Shown piece after piece: positions 1 through 9,404 of a DNA stretch of 64,000 nt. Position numbers and translations under genes: made by a program. This DNA is from Globodera rostochiensis. Lineage: Eukaryota; Nematoda; Chromadorea; Rhabditida; Heteroderidae. Under the pieces are notes generated by a model. It had not been told where the DNA came from and did no database searches. It worked only from the letters and a program-made list of their open reading frames with translations. How positions within the stretch are numbered: the stretch's first letter is position 1; every line of letters starts with the position of its first letter. The DNA lies in contig JAEVLN010000004.1 of the NCBI GenBank assembly GCA_018350325.1, forward strand, positions 3,720,001 through 3,784,000, written 5' to 3'.

Positions 1-236
1 CTGAAATAAGTCTCAGCAATTTTATTATGGAATGGCTTTATTACGAGAACAAATCTCAGTTGATCTTTAAGCAAATTTTCTCTCGTTAAATGGACAAGCA
101 AAAGCTTGTCCAATTGGACACTGTGATGGACGAGCGATTGACGAGCAAGTTGTGTGAGAAAACTTTGGGTAAAGTGCAGCCTGAATGGAAAAAAGGTCTA
201 GTCCTTAAAGCACAAGTCGAGAAAATAAAAAAGAAT

Positions 237-1893
237 TCAAAGTGCAGCTTCAAGTGTTACATGCCTTCCGTCCTCTCTGAATTTGTGCCAATGCGCAACA
301 AAAATCTCATGAAATGGACGCAAATGGCCATTCTCTTCCAACTCTCTTAACGGAGCCGACCGTTCACAATTTGTAACAAAATGAAATCGGCCGAGCGTCA
401 GCTCGTCGTCCGCCCAAAGGGACTCCAAAAAATCCAATTTATCTGCGCTTAAAGAGTAAATTAACTTTAAACAAATATTTGAAATTACTTCGTTAGCCGA
501 TCTTCCGCTCCATCGGTGGCCGACTTGAGACGCAAAGTGAGGTATTTGCCCAGCAAATGGACAAAGCCCTCAAAGAGCGTTGTCTTCCAAACGGGCTTAA
601 GTTGTTTAACATTTTTAACTAAGTTAATTTCAGAGGGTACCATTCGATTCTCGGTTTCATAAACGGGCCAAAAGTTAAGATTCTGCAGAAAATCGGACCA
701 AAATGTGAAAATTGGCGGCTGTTTTGTCAGCCTTCGGACATTTTTTGATGTCACTAACTGTTCGAGGAAATGTGGAAAGTCGGAAAATCGCCGTTTCAGC
801 GTCTGCAAAAAATCATCAAAAGGTCGAAGACCTAAAAACAAGAAATACGTGTCCATACTTTTGCGGCCCGACTTTTCGCTAAATTCAAAAACATTAAAAA
901 CACATACAAGCACTCATGATCTGCTACTGTATTTATATTGTACAATACAAACCAGACCAAGTTAATCGGATTTAAGGCTTGCTCAAGACCAGACGGGCGT
1001 TAAAAATTCCCATTTTGGCCGCAAATGTCAGCCAAAAAGCCCAAACCAGGGTTAACCAAAAAAATCCCGGTTCTACGGAACCGCCAACACTAATCCGGAC
1101 CGCAAATGTTCGGCAACCAATAAATGTAAAATGCTCACCAGCAAATTGAGCTTCCGAGTCCAGCCTTTTGCCTGCCACCGTTTTCGCCTCAGCAAAGAAT
1201 GATAAGGCGGCACAGACGGGAGAGACTAATGCATCATGGCCCAACAGAAAATTGCCCTCAAAACCCTTTACAAAAAAATGGTTTGAAAAAATAGAACAAA
1301 CATTTGAATATGACAACGAATTGGCAATGAATTCATCAATCAACCATAATTTTCGACGCAATTCGGAAGCTGTTTGGAGAGTTATCTGAAAAGATGTCTC
1401 TTTAAAACGGATTCTAAGTAATGGGATCAATAAACTAACTTCGATTTGGCTCCTGTGCCATGCCGAAACAACGTCGTGGTCCGACCCTCCACCATAAAGT
1501 CTGTCGATGGCCCACCGCTGCCAATTGATGTAAAACTTGCGTTGGCGATCTTCGCTTAACGGAGCCGACGGCGGAGCAGTGGGCAACAGCAAAGACCTAT
1601 TTCAAACCAGTGGATTCAAATCGCTTTCAAAAAACTGTCCCGATTTACACATCGAACGAGAAGTCCCTCCCCCAAATTCACCTGCAAATTGCTCTAAACA
1701 AATCCTGTGCTTGAACATTGGTCCTTTTCTCTACAAGATGATGTCCACCGATTGTGCCATTAAGAAAAGGTCTTTGCAATGGCAACGAATTGATTGAGGA
1801 AGCAGGCGGAAAATAAAATGGAGCAAAGTTTGCAGCCGAATCATCCGAAGGGGGCACAAAGAGCAAATTCGTTGAAGTTTGTCCATTCATCAT
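237..1893 (-). CDS. Unrecognised multi-exon gene, possibly running off the left edge
   Basis: I do not recognise this gene. Reading leftward, open stretches are joined by plausible splice sites. A first exon starts at an ATG at 1893 (protein begins MMNGQTSTN) and ends near 1682 at CAG|gtgaat. The next starts near 1597 after aaatag and contains KFYINWQRWAIDRLYGG. Another, around 1388-1145, contains ITLQTASELRRKLWLIDEF and ends at a gtgagc donor. Further exons lie near 905-480 (VWKTTLFEGFVHLLGKYL) and near 444-237 (LDFLESLWADDELTLG). No signal peptide or clear membrane segment is visible. The breakpoint of the 7.2-kb duplication lies about 330 bp upstream of the ATG. It could be two genes, and the 3' end may lie outside the window. 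The exon chain is inferred, not proven. Confidence 0.4.
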
Positions 1894-2227
1894 AGGCAGC
1901 AAAAGTTTAAAATTGAAACAAACATTCGTAATGACAAATAAATATTTAACAGCAAGCAAATCAATGCGACAATGGCATTCAAATCCAAGTGTGTACGCGT
2001 AGCGTACTCGCAATTTCTTTACTGATTAAAGCGAACATTCGTTCGTATCAGGAGAGGAAAAATAATGAGCATTGAGCAAAAATAGCACAACTTTTGGGTA
2101 CAGTGTAAAGTAAATTATGGGAGGGAGAGTCTTCAACAGATGAGTTGGGTTGGACCTAAAGCATGTTAACTAACCGAATGCCATTCCTTTATTTCGTCCA
2201 TAAATGCTCAAAAAGGGAGTTATCATG

Positions 2228-5200
2228 TCATGTCAAAGCATCTTGTGACAAAAAGCGTCTTGTGAACTCTTCTAAGGTGCTGTCAACAAAATTGGTCTTG
2301 TTTCTAAAATTACACGCATTTAAAGAAGGAAGGCCGCCTGTGCCCCTCTCCACCCACTTTATTGTGTTAATGCTTTTGACCATCCCATCCAGCACATCCT
2401 TCTGGCATTTGCATTGGTCTATGCCCTCCTTCATCTCGCGATGAAATCCGCCGACGACCGTTTTGAGGCCTTCATAAACCTTAAAAAATAAAATCAGAAA
2501 CTTCGACATTGGAATGTCGCCCACTTGGTCCAGTTCATGGATAACCTGCTGCTCACAATTGCTGGTGTGGATGCTCTCAGTTTGATGAAGACTGAAACAT
2601 TTTACCATTTAACAAATAATTTAACACATTTCAAGCCCCCCCCCCCCTCCCCTCCCCACCGTTGTTCCAAATGCTGTCTGAATTGGGTCTTTAGCCGCTC
2701 CTCTTTGGCCCCGTTGTTCCATCGGAGACGTTCGAACGCGTACAATCCGGCAACGAGACCCAGACCGCCAAGCACCCAACGCCAGTCTACATTCTTGTAG
2801 ACAACCAAGCCAGCGATAGTTACACCGACGGAGCCGTTCATCAAATAGGAAGCCGACTGAACCACAATGTTGGAAAGAAACGCATCTACTTCACGCTTTT
2901 CCAGATGCTGCTGCTGATGCCCATGTCGAAGCCCTAAAGAGATCTTTTAAAGCAATTGAAAGTTTTTATATGCCAAGGACCATTGTTTTGCTGCTGACGT
3001 GGCAAGACGTTCATACGCTAAAATTCGTCTGTAAAATTTTAATACCAGAATTTTCGAGTCAACCAAAATGTTCCTATCAATGGAAGTGATGGGTTGGCCC
3101 CGTGTGATGGACAGAATCCAGCGTGCAATGTTCTCCACACCAAGGGAGAAGCGGAATTCCAGGTCCTCGTGGAAGTCGGACATCAGTTCGGGAGAATTAA
3201 TCGAAATTGCGAATTTGAAGGGCTGTTTGTACTGCCAAATTTTATCCAGCTGCGCCGCGTGCCGCTCGTTAAGAATTTTTTTGACAAACGCTAAAATATT
3301 ATTTGAAAAATGCGATGGTCAAAAGCCTTTCAAATGAATAAGCCAAGCACCCACCGTGCATGGACTGCTCCAGACTCCAAATTTGCGCCATCAGTCCACC
3401 TGTGCACTGATTCTGCAGCTCCTCCGACAACACTCCGTTCACGTGAATGGCCAACTCACGTTTGTACTCACCGATCAGTTCAGGATCGTCAACAAAGGAA
3501 TGTTTGAAGCGGTCGATGATCGCTTCGAGACGTCCAATTTCGTCCAAAAAGTCGGCGGAGACCTAAAAAAATTACGTAAAATAAACTGAAGAATGAAAAA
3601 ACGATTGTATGATGAGCACCTTCATATGCACCTCTGAGCGCAATTTATGCTGTTCAGTGTAGTAAGTGCGTTCAAAAAACTTGAAATTGTCACGACAATT
3701 TGCAAACTCCTTGGTCTTCAGCTGAAATTCCAGTGCAAGACGTTTCCTTAGAAAGAAAAAGCTACAAAACTTAAACGACCCTAGCGTTTATCCCCAAACA
3801 TCTTAGGTTTATAATCATATCCCCAAACTTCTAGGTTTATAATCATATCCCCAAACTTCTAGGTTTATAATCAAACTCCAACTGTTCTTGGTTAGCCAAG
3901 TCGTGCACAGTGTTGAGGTTGTGTTGGATTGCCTCGACAATATCATGCGCTCGACGATTGTGAGCCTCGAATTTAGTCCGAATGGCAGATTTTGAAATAC
4001 ATTTCTAAATTCAATTTTTGTCCTCATAAATGCGTATCCAAAATTATACCTCGAATTGTTCCTCAAACTGCTTGAACTCCAAAGCTCGTCTCTGGAATCC
4101 CTCCTGTTGATACGGTCCTTCTAAAAAATCTTTTGAGTCAATGATTTTATTCCATTTATTAAAATAAATTCAGTTTCCAAATGCTCATCTAATCTCGATA
4201 CAACAGAACCCACTTGTCTTCATCAGTTCGCCCTTCTCCAATAGTCGAGCGTCTTGCATTTCTCGGGCCGAGATGAAGAAGTAGCGATTTTTCGCCTCCT
4301 GTACGCTGCAAACCTTCAATTCGTTGGCCAAAAAGTCTTCAAAGCGTTGTTCATGCTGAGCACGAATTTGGGCTCGACTATCTTCTGTCTCAGAAGCGCT
4401 AGCATCCCATCGGTTGCAAAGAATGAAAATGTTTGGGCGAGACAACTTTTTGCTGACGCGAACGAAAAAATTCTTTTCCTAGAATTGGTTGAACAATAAA
4501 AAGTAAAAAACAGGAAAGCTCATTTGTAAAAATATACAGCTTGAGTGAGCGTGGACTCTGAGTTAGAAACCAACACGAAAACATCCGCGTCCAAGCAATG
4601 CTTGTCGATCCAACTGTCAAACTCGGGACTTAGGTCCACACCAGGGCTGCAAAAAATACTTTGTTAAGAATCATCAGTTAAGTCCACCTGTCCACAATCA
4701 GCACGTCATTTTGGAGAAGTTTAGAAGCAGATTTTGGATAAAAAATGTGTATGAGCGAGTCGCGTCCCAGCGAACGCGTGGCTTCGGCGCCCAAGGCGTG
4801 CCCAACCGAGTCCAATTCCGCGATCGGGAAGCGCTCAGTGCCGTCCTCCATCATAAAGTATTTGTCCTGCTCCGAGCCACCCTCCACCTGCAGGAAGCAA
4901 CACGTCGTATGCCCCATTCCCTGTGGCAGCACTCGACAAGCCAACATGGCATTGATCACACTGCTTTTCCCGTTGCTGGTCCTAACCAAAACAGTCAAAT
5001 CCATTCGTGTTTTAGGTCATTTTCCGCTTAACGAGAACTTAACACCCGATAAAAAGCAAACCTTCCGAAGAAGACCACCTTCATTTTGTCTCGACCAATC
5101 ACTTCACGAATTGCTCTAACCGAATCGCGGAAACGTATAATTTCGTCAATTTGAGCAGGCGGCACAAACTTCTGATCACTTCTAACCATACCTAAAAGGC

Positions 5201-5703
5201 TTAAGGATATTTTTAGCAGAAAATCCAAAATAAAATAACCTCTAAGATTTTTTGGGTTTTGAAAGTTAGGGGTCAATTTCTTTAACAAAATTTCATTAAT
5301 TGGCGGCGCTTGTCGACACGGCCGGCCCTCTCCAAAAATACAAAAATCGAGTTAAAATCCTGCAAAGGCTAAAAACAGCCCACTTGTTCTAACCAGAAAA
5401 AATATCAATGAACCAAATGTCGTTTATATTGTAACGCTTAAATCAAAAATTTTTGTTTTTGGTACCAACTGCGGCTTTTTAATTAATGTTCAGATGCCGT
5501 TTTTTAAATATCAGCCCTGCTTTTGCTCAACCTGAATAGAATTCATGCAGCTCGCCCACATGACCGTCGAGTTGTCCGTAAATGTCGGCCATCCATTTTT
5601 TAGCCTCACCGAATCGTTGCAACGGCTCGTTACCGTTGAGCAAATGTCTTCTTTTCGGGTCGCCGGCGCTGCTGGCGGACAGATGAACGATATTTGCGGC
5701 CAT
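2228..5703 (-). CDS. fzo-1: Mitofusin (outer mitochondrial membrane fusion GTPase), copy A
   Basis: Dynamin-family GTPase that tethers and fuses mitochondrial outer membranes. The start is the ATG at 5703. Exon 1 (5703-5532) encodes [15 protein letters not shown] and the mitofusin-like [20 protein letters not shown]. The P-loop [15 protein letters not shown] is split across the intron near 5010-5100. G-domain motifs follow, including SPGVDLSP and NRWDAS. Heptad-repeat segments ([17 protein letters not shown]) come next, then the paired membrane segments around 2860-2700 ([20 protein letters not shown]) and a C-terminal heptad repeat ([20 protein letters not shown]). The protein ends in [16 protein letters not shown], stop at 2228-2230. 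Order and ending match mitofusins. About a dozen short introns are needed, for example 45-54 bp ones in the last 400 bp. All exons are open in this copy. Confidence 0.9.
3792..3875. repeat. Three-copy 28-29-bp tandem repeat in a mitofusin intron (copy A)
   Basis: Units beginning ccccaaac and continuing ttctaggtttataatca run three times (3792-3820, 3821-3848, 3849-3875). They sit inside the intron that begins at the donor CA|gttgga, so they do not alter the protein. The same array is present in unit B at 10968-11051. Confidence 0.85.
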
Positions 5704-5959
5704 AATTAAACGGGGTTTCTAAAAAGCGAAACTGGTTGATTTTTATCGATATAATCATGGACGCAAAAAAAATCGAATTAATGTTTGAATGAATGGGAGC
5801 AGTTCGTTTGGGCACACCGATTGGGCCCCAAAGAAATGCACGTAAAGTAGTACTTTTTTACAGGGTGGCCCAGGCTGAGCCTACTAAGGAAACCCGGTAA
5901 TACTACAGCACATAGGTACTACAAAAAAAAAGAAAAAAGATGGATTTTTGCAATTCTGT

Positions 5960-6058
5960 GTAGTTTTGATTGGTTCAACAACAAAAAAATGCTTGACACG
6001 CGTTGAATTTTGCGCCTTTCTCTGTTGCCCAAATCATGGCCTTCCCGCACCAATGTTA
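5960..6058 (+). repeat. Older direct repeat, left partner (unit A)
   Basis: This stretch (gttttgattggttca, then ctctgttgcccaaatcatgg and ccttcccgcaccaa) resembles 7621-7729, which directly follows the MSP stop and poly-A signal. The two are clearly alignable but diverged, so they are older than the 7.2-kb duplication. They bracket the SSQ-like/MSP pair. The simplest reading is a leftover MSP 3' flank from an earlier tandem copy. The same pair recurs in unit B near 13135-13233 and 14796-14904. The rest of 5704-6460 holds no gene I can see. Confidence 0.6.
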
Positions 6059-6460
6059 AAATATAGAAATTTGTTCGAATCAGGGCGAATGTACTGAAAA
6101 CTGAGTTTTCATCTTTTTAAGAAAATTTTCGCTATCATTCCTGCAAAAACAGAAGCTCTACGAGAATGACTTTTAAGAAAATTTTATTTTCGAAAGAGCG
6201 AGGGAAGGGGAACTAGGTATACCGATGACTGTTTTTTGTAACAAACCAAACAATTCGTTCGTAAGCCGCTTTTATTTAGTGCTTTGCATAATATAGGATA
6301 CAATCATCACGACGACAACAATATGATATGAATGACACAATATATGTATGATTATGATCTGTGGTTGTTCGGATGGGCAAAGCTTTTGATATGAAGGAAG
6401 GCGCATCTCCTCTCCTCGGATCCGTCACATGGGCCAATCGCCGATCGTCGCTGCTTCTCC

Positions 6461-6735
6461 TCACATGTAGGCGCTCTGTTCCGGGGCCTTCGCCTGAAAT
6501 TGTTAAAATTATTGACTGTTCCGCTGCATCCCAGGAAACAAACCGGGGTGGGCTCCGGCTGATTGTATGTAGGCGTTGACATGTAGGCGCTCTGGGCGCC
6601 GCCGCCGGCCGCTGGAGCTTCTCCGCTGGCCGCTGGAGCTTCTCCGCCGGGCGATGACATGTAGGCGCTCTGGGCGCCGCCAGTTGCTGGAGCCGCTGCG
6701 CTGGGCGATGACATGTAGGCGCTCAGATCGCTCAT
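6461..6735 (-). CDS. SSQ-like small sperm protein with SAYM repeats, copy A
   Basis: Exon 1 is 6735-6544 (64 codons) and exon 2 is 6493-6461 (10 codons plus TGA), joined by a 50-bp GT-AG intron; the product is 74 aa. Four copies of a short SAYM motif (DLSAYMSSP, AQSAYMSSP, AQSAYMSTP, EQSAYM at the very end) are separated by Ala/Gly/Pro-rich spacers. The architecture recalls nematode sperm-specific class Q (SSQ) proteins, which repeat SAYFGV between Gly/Ala-rich spacers and are encoded among msp genes. That assignment comes from memory of the family plus the head-to-head msp neighbour, so it is an inference. Its promoter faces the MSP promoter within 282 bp. Confidence 0.7.
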
Positions 6736-7017
6736 GGTTGGTGAATTGTTGCGACGAACGGCGTAGACGAGCTTGCTGTGGGCTGAAGTTGTTGCTGTGT
6801 TGCTGTTGAAGATTGGCAATGGTGATGAATGGACCAAATCCATTTCCTTTTATACATTTTTCACTGATGAAATCGTTACAAAAATTAAGAAAGATTTCGA
6901 CAACGCCAAAAAGTATATAAGTGAACGGATTTGTCAAACTATCCACATTCAGCAAACAACAATCAACGTTCTCAACAATCTACACATCAAGCGAGCTCGA
7001 CAACAGCATCAACAACA
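6736..7017. promoter_or_regulatory. Divergent sperm-gene promoter with two opposed TATA boxes (unit A)
   Basis: The SSQ-like ATG (6735, minus) and the MSP ATG (7018, plus) are 282 bp apart. A TATAAAAG box for the minus gene lies at 6854-6847 and a TATATAA box for the MSP gene at 6914-6920. Between them an inverted hexamer GAAATC (6869-6874) / GATTTC (6893-6898) is centred at 6883.5, within a base of the midpoint of the two TATA boxes. This suggests one shared activator site driving both genes. The TATA boxes and hexamers are read directly; their function is inferred. Confidence 0.65.
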
Positions 7018-7455
7018 ATGGCGCAACTTCCTCCAGGAGACATCGCAACAATGCCCAACCAGAAGGTCGTCTTCAACGCACCGTTCGACAACAAGGCCAC
7101 CTACTACGTGCGGGTAAGTCAGCATCGTTTGACCGCAAAACATTATCCCATTTAAACCTTTCTAATTTAGGTCATCAACCCTGGGTCAACTCGCATCGGC
7201 TTCGCGTTCAAGACGACCAAACCGAAGCGCATCAACATGAACCCTCCGAATGGCGTGCTCGGCTCCAAGGAGTCCGTCAACGTTGCCATCTCCTGCGACG
7301 CGTTTGACCCCAGCTCCGAGGACACCAAGGCCGACCGTGTGACCGTGGAATGGACCAACACACCTGATCCGGCGGCTACCGCGTTCAAGCTCGAGTGGTT
7401 CCAGGGAGACGGTATGGTGCGCCGCAAGAACTTGCCGATCGAGTACAACGTCTAG
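7018..7455 (+). CDS. msp: Major sperm protein, copy A
   Basis: MSP is the cytoskeletal and signalling protein of amoeboid nematode sperm. Exon 1 is 7018-7113 and exon 2 is 7171-7455, with a 57-bp intron (gtaagt...tttag), giving 126 aa against the usual 127. The protein begins [20 protein letters not shown] and has the immunoglobulin-like MSP fold signature: [44 protein letters not shown], then [19 protein letters not shown] at the C terminus. It is GC-rich at third positions compared with its AT-rich flanks, as expected of a highly expressed gene. A poly-A signal (aataaa) lies near 7613. It is shared head-to-head with the SSQ-like gene. Confidence 0.97.
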
Positions 7456-7620
7456 ACGATGATGCGCCGCCGCACTACGACCAGATGCAGAAGATAGGAT
7501 CTCCCCTCCAACCCAATATGTAAATGCCCTCATGTTGTATCCCCCCATGATCAGATAATTGTGTAAAACCACCATATCATTATCTTATGTGTGTTCATAT
7601 TATGTAAATGTGAAATAAAA

Positions 7621-7729
7621 TGTAATTTTGATTGGCGCAGCAAAAAAAAACGGTTGATAAAAATGGTTGATACGCTTTGAATTTTTGTGCCTTCCTCTGT
7701 TGCCTAAACCATGGCCTTCCCACACCAAC
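7621..7729 (+). repeat. Older direct repeat, right partner (unit A), MSP 3' flank
   Basis: Follows the MSP gene and its gtgaaataaaatg signal. It shares the order gttttgattgg-like, ctctgttgcc, ccatggccttccc, caccaa with 5960-6058. Confidence 0.6.
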
Positions 7730-7935
7730 CAAAATTACCAATTTTTATTACGTGCAAATCCCTCCGCTTTTCCCTTTGCGAGCAATGAAGTTTTTCTCTC
7801 GTCGATAAAATTCCAAACCGGTTTGATCAGGGCTAGATCGCGGTTAAACCGCACGAGATGGGATGGAAGAACAAAATATCTCCGCAAGAAAGTCCAGCCT
7901 TTCTCTCTGTGCCTTCGTCCGTCCCATTCTTCTCA

Positions 7936-8584
7936 ATGACAATTAAAATGCCACTTGCCTTAGTCATTTGTATAACAACGTTTTTTCTTGCTTTGGCTGC
8001 TGTTAGGGCTGACACCGACACAATTCATTGGGAATGGCGGGATTTGATTTGTCAGACAGCGGAAAAAGGTGAAAAAAAGTTGGAAATTGGAGGGGGGTAC
8101 CTGAGAACAGAACATATCCAATTCGGGAAAATTGAGGCGTTGGCGATGATAAAATCACAGAAGACGCTGCGCAGTGCACGGTTGCACTCCGCGAGAACGA
8201 GAAGGACACCAAAAGACGAAAGGCACCAAAAGGGGCCGGGTGTTTCGAAGTTTGTTCAAGAAGATTTGGACTGGCAAGCTTCCTCTAATAAGGAAATCGT
8301 TAACGGAACCGTGCGAACGTACTGCGATTTGCTGTGTCCCAAGGCGGACACCGTCTATCTGATCAAGCGCGACCCCCAGGCCCATCGTAAAATAAAAGAC
8401 CTAATTTTTACCCGATTAAGCCCCTAAAGGTTCCTGCTTTGTTTTCTACACTCATCGCCTCGAGCGACGTGGAGATCATTGGTATCTGTGGCGCGAAAAT
8501 AAGTGCGTTTCCCAATTAGCCGGAATGGGAATCCCTGTGCCATTGCACCAAGAAAGCTCAGATGACATAATAGGAAGAACATAG
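7936..8584 (+). CDS. Small secreted cysteine-rich protein, copy A
   Basis: Four exons close in frame to 159 aa: 7936-8068, 8161-8249, 8293-8386 and 8421-8584, with introns of 92, 43 and 34 bp, all GT-AG. The N terminus MTIKMPLALVICITTFFLAL with cleavage likely after AVRA is a clear signal peptide; ATG 7948 is an alternative start. The mature chain has seven cysteines (in LIC, AQC, GCF, TYCDLLC, GSCF and NKCV), one N-glycosylation site (NGT), and a final segment GSCFVFYTHRLERRGDHWYL. No transmembrane segment follows. I do not recognise the family with certainty; it looks like a nematode extracellular protein. It could be a sperm or seminal product given the neighbouring genes, or a secreted effector. 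It converges on atg-3. Confidence 0.65.
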
Positions 8585-8793
8585 AAATCATAATTCAGAT
8601 GTCGCCATTCCCAAATCACGTTCACAGCTCGTTGCGAATTTCTTTTCGCCAGACGTGAAATGCCCAGCGACACCGTGCTGTTCAACACACTCAGAAGACG
8701 GAACAAATAATTTATTTCAATATCTGTCCTGCCAAACAAATTGACATAAAATAAATGAATGGAGAGGACAATATGGATTAGACGAAGTAAGGT

Positions 8794-9396
8794 TTAGCGG
8801 ATGGATCGCGTGTACTCGTATTCGACGGTAGGAATAACAGCCTGAAAATTTCACCAAAATCCAACCGATAAAAAAAAATCGCCATTTTGCGTGTCAATTT
8901 GGAATACACCTGCACAAATTTGAGGAAGATGAACAGATAGTCGAGCACGTTCAGTTCTCTGCCATTCTCCAAAAACTGTTCGATGAGATGCTTCATGACC
9001 GATGCGTGATGGCACGGATGGATGGTGGCCAATGAGAGGTTTGCCACGTGAGGATGCGTCTCCAGTGTAATAGTGCGGTCCTTATGGTCCTACAAAAAGT
9101 TCTGGATACAATAATGAGAAAATGAGCCTAGCATTCAAGAAAAATGCAATGCGGTAACAGTTCGCCTACCCTCACACCTGAATTTATTTTTTTCTGGTTA
9201 CATGCCTGCTCGACTTTACCCGAGCAGATGAGGTACTCCATAAAATAAATTTTGCCTGTGAAAAATCGTCCTTCATCTGGTCCACCGTAAGTGGCGTCCC
9301 GTCCTCGTCATAACCAACCAACCAAAAGCGTGGAACCTTCGATGGGTAAGTTTTTAGTCTATAAAAACCCTTCTGTCCCGCCCTCACCTGGTAGTA
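8794..9396 (-). pseudogene. atg-3: atg-3 3' fragment left by the duplication (unit A)
   Basis: This carries only the last three coding exons of atg-3: the exon with [20 protein letters not shown], the catalytic exon with [18 protein letters not shown] (active-site Cys in HPC), and the C-terminal exon. The breakpoint removes everything 5' of the last ten bases of the exon that ends DKYYQ, so there is no start codon or promoter. The C terminus reads EYEYTRSIR-stop, whereas the intact copy reads [14 protein letters not shown]. That is one substitution and a 3-bp difference, consistent with relaxed constraint. It lies immediately downstream of, and on the same strand as, mitofusin copy B. Confidence 0.85.
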
Positions 9397-9404
9397 TTAT
9401 CATG

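Larger units (their letters stand above)
2220..9396. repeat. Tandem segmental duplication, unit A (7177 bp)
   Basis: The block from 2220 reappears almost unchanged at 9397-16574 in direct orientation. It carries mitofusin, the SSQ-like/MSP pair, a secreted-protein gene and the 3' part of atg-3. The left end lies 7-8 bp beyond the mitofusin stop codon and the right end lies in an atg-3 exon. The offset between copies drifts 7177, 7176, 7175, 7178 as single-base indels and one 3-bp insertion accumulate. Only about a dozen differences are visible by eye, so the event is recent or has been homogenised, or the assembly has placed two haplotypes in tandem. Confidence 0.93.

Noticed and set aside
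4711..5119. Plus-strand open frames of 106-124 codons across the mitofusin G domain (and at 11887-12295)
   Set aside because: They lie antisense to conserved mitofusin exons, have no domain, and are duplicated only because the exon is.
6576..7117. Plus-strand frames rich in Arg/Cys over the SSQ-like gene and sperm promoter
   Set aside because: They are antisense or out-of-frame readings of the SAYM repeats and the MSP exon; the spliced sperm genes explain the region.
7186..7575. 129-codon minus-strand frame over MSP exon 2
   Set aside because: Shadow of a strongly codon-biased exon; no domain.
7858..8427. A single unspliced 189-codon plus-strand gene
   Set aside because: It reads through three introns; the four-exon model closes in frame and yields an additional conserved-looking Cys-containing exon.
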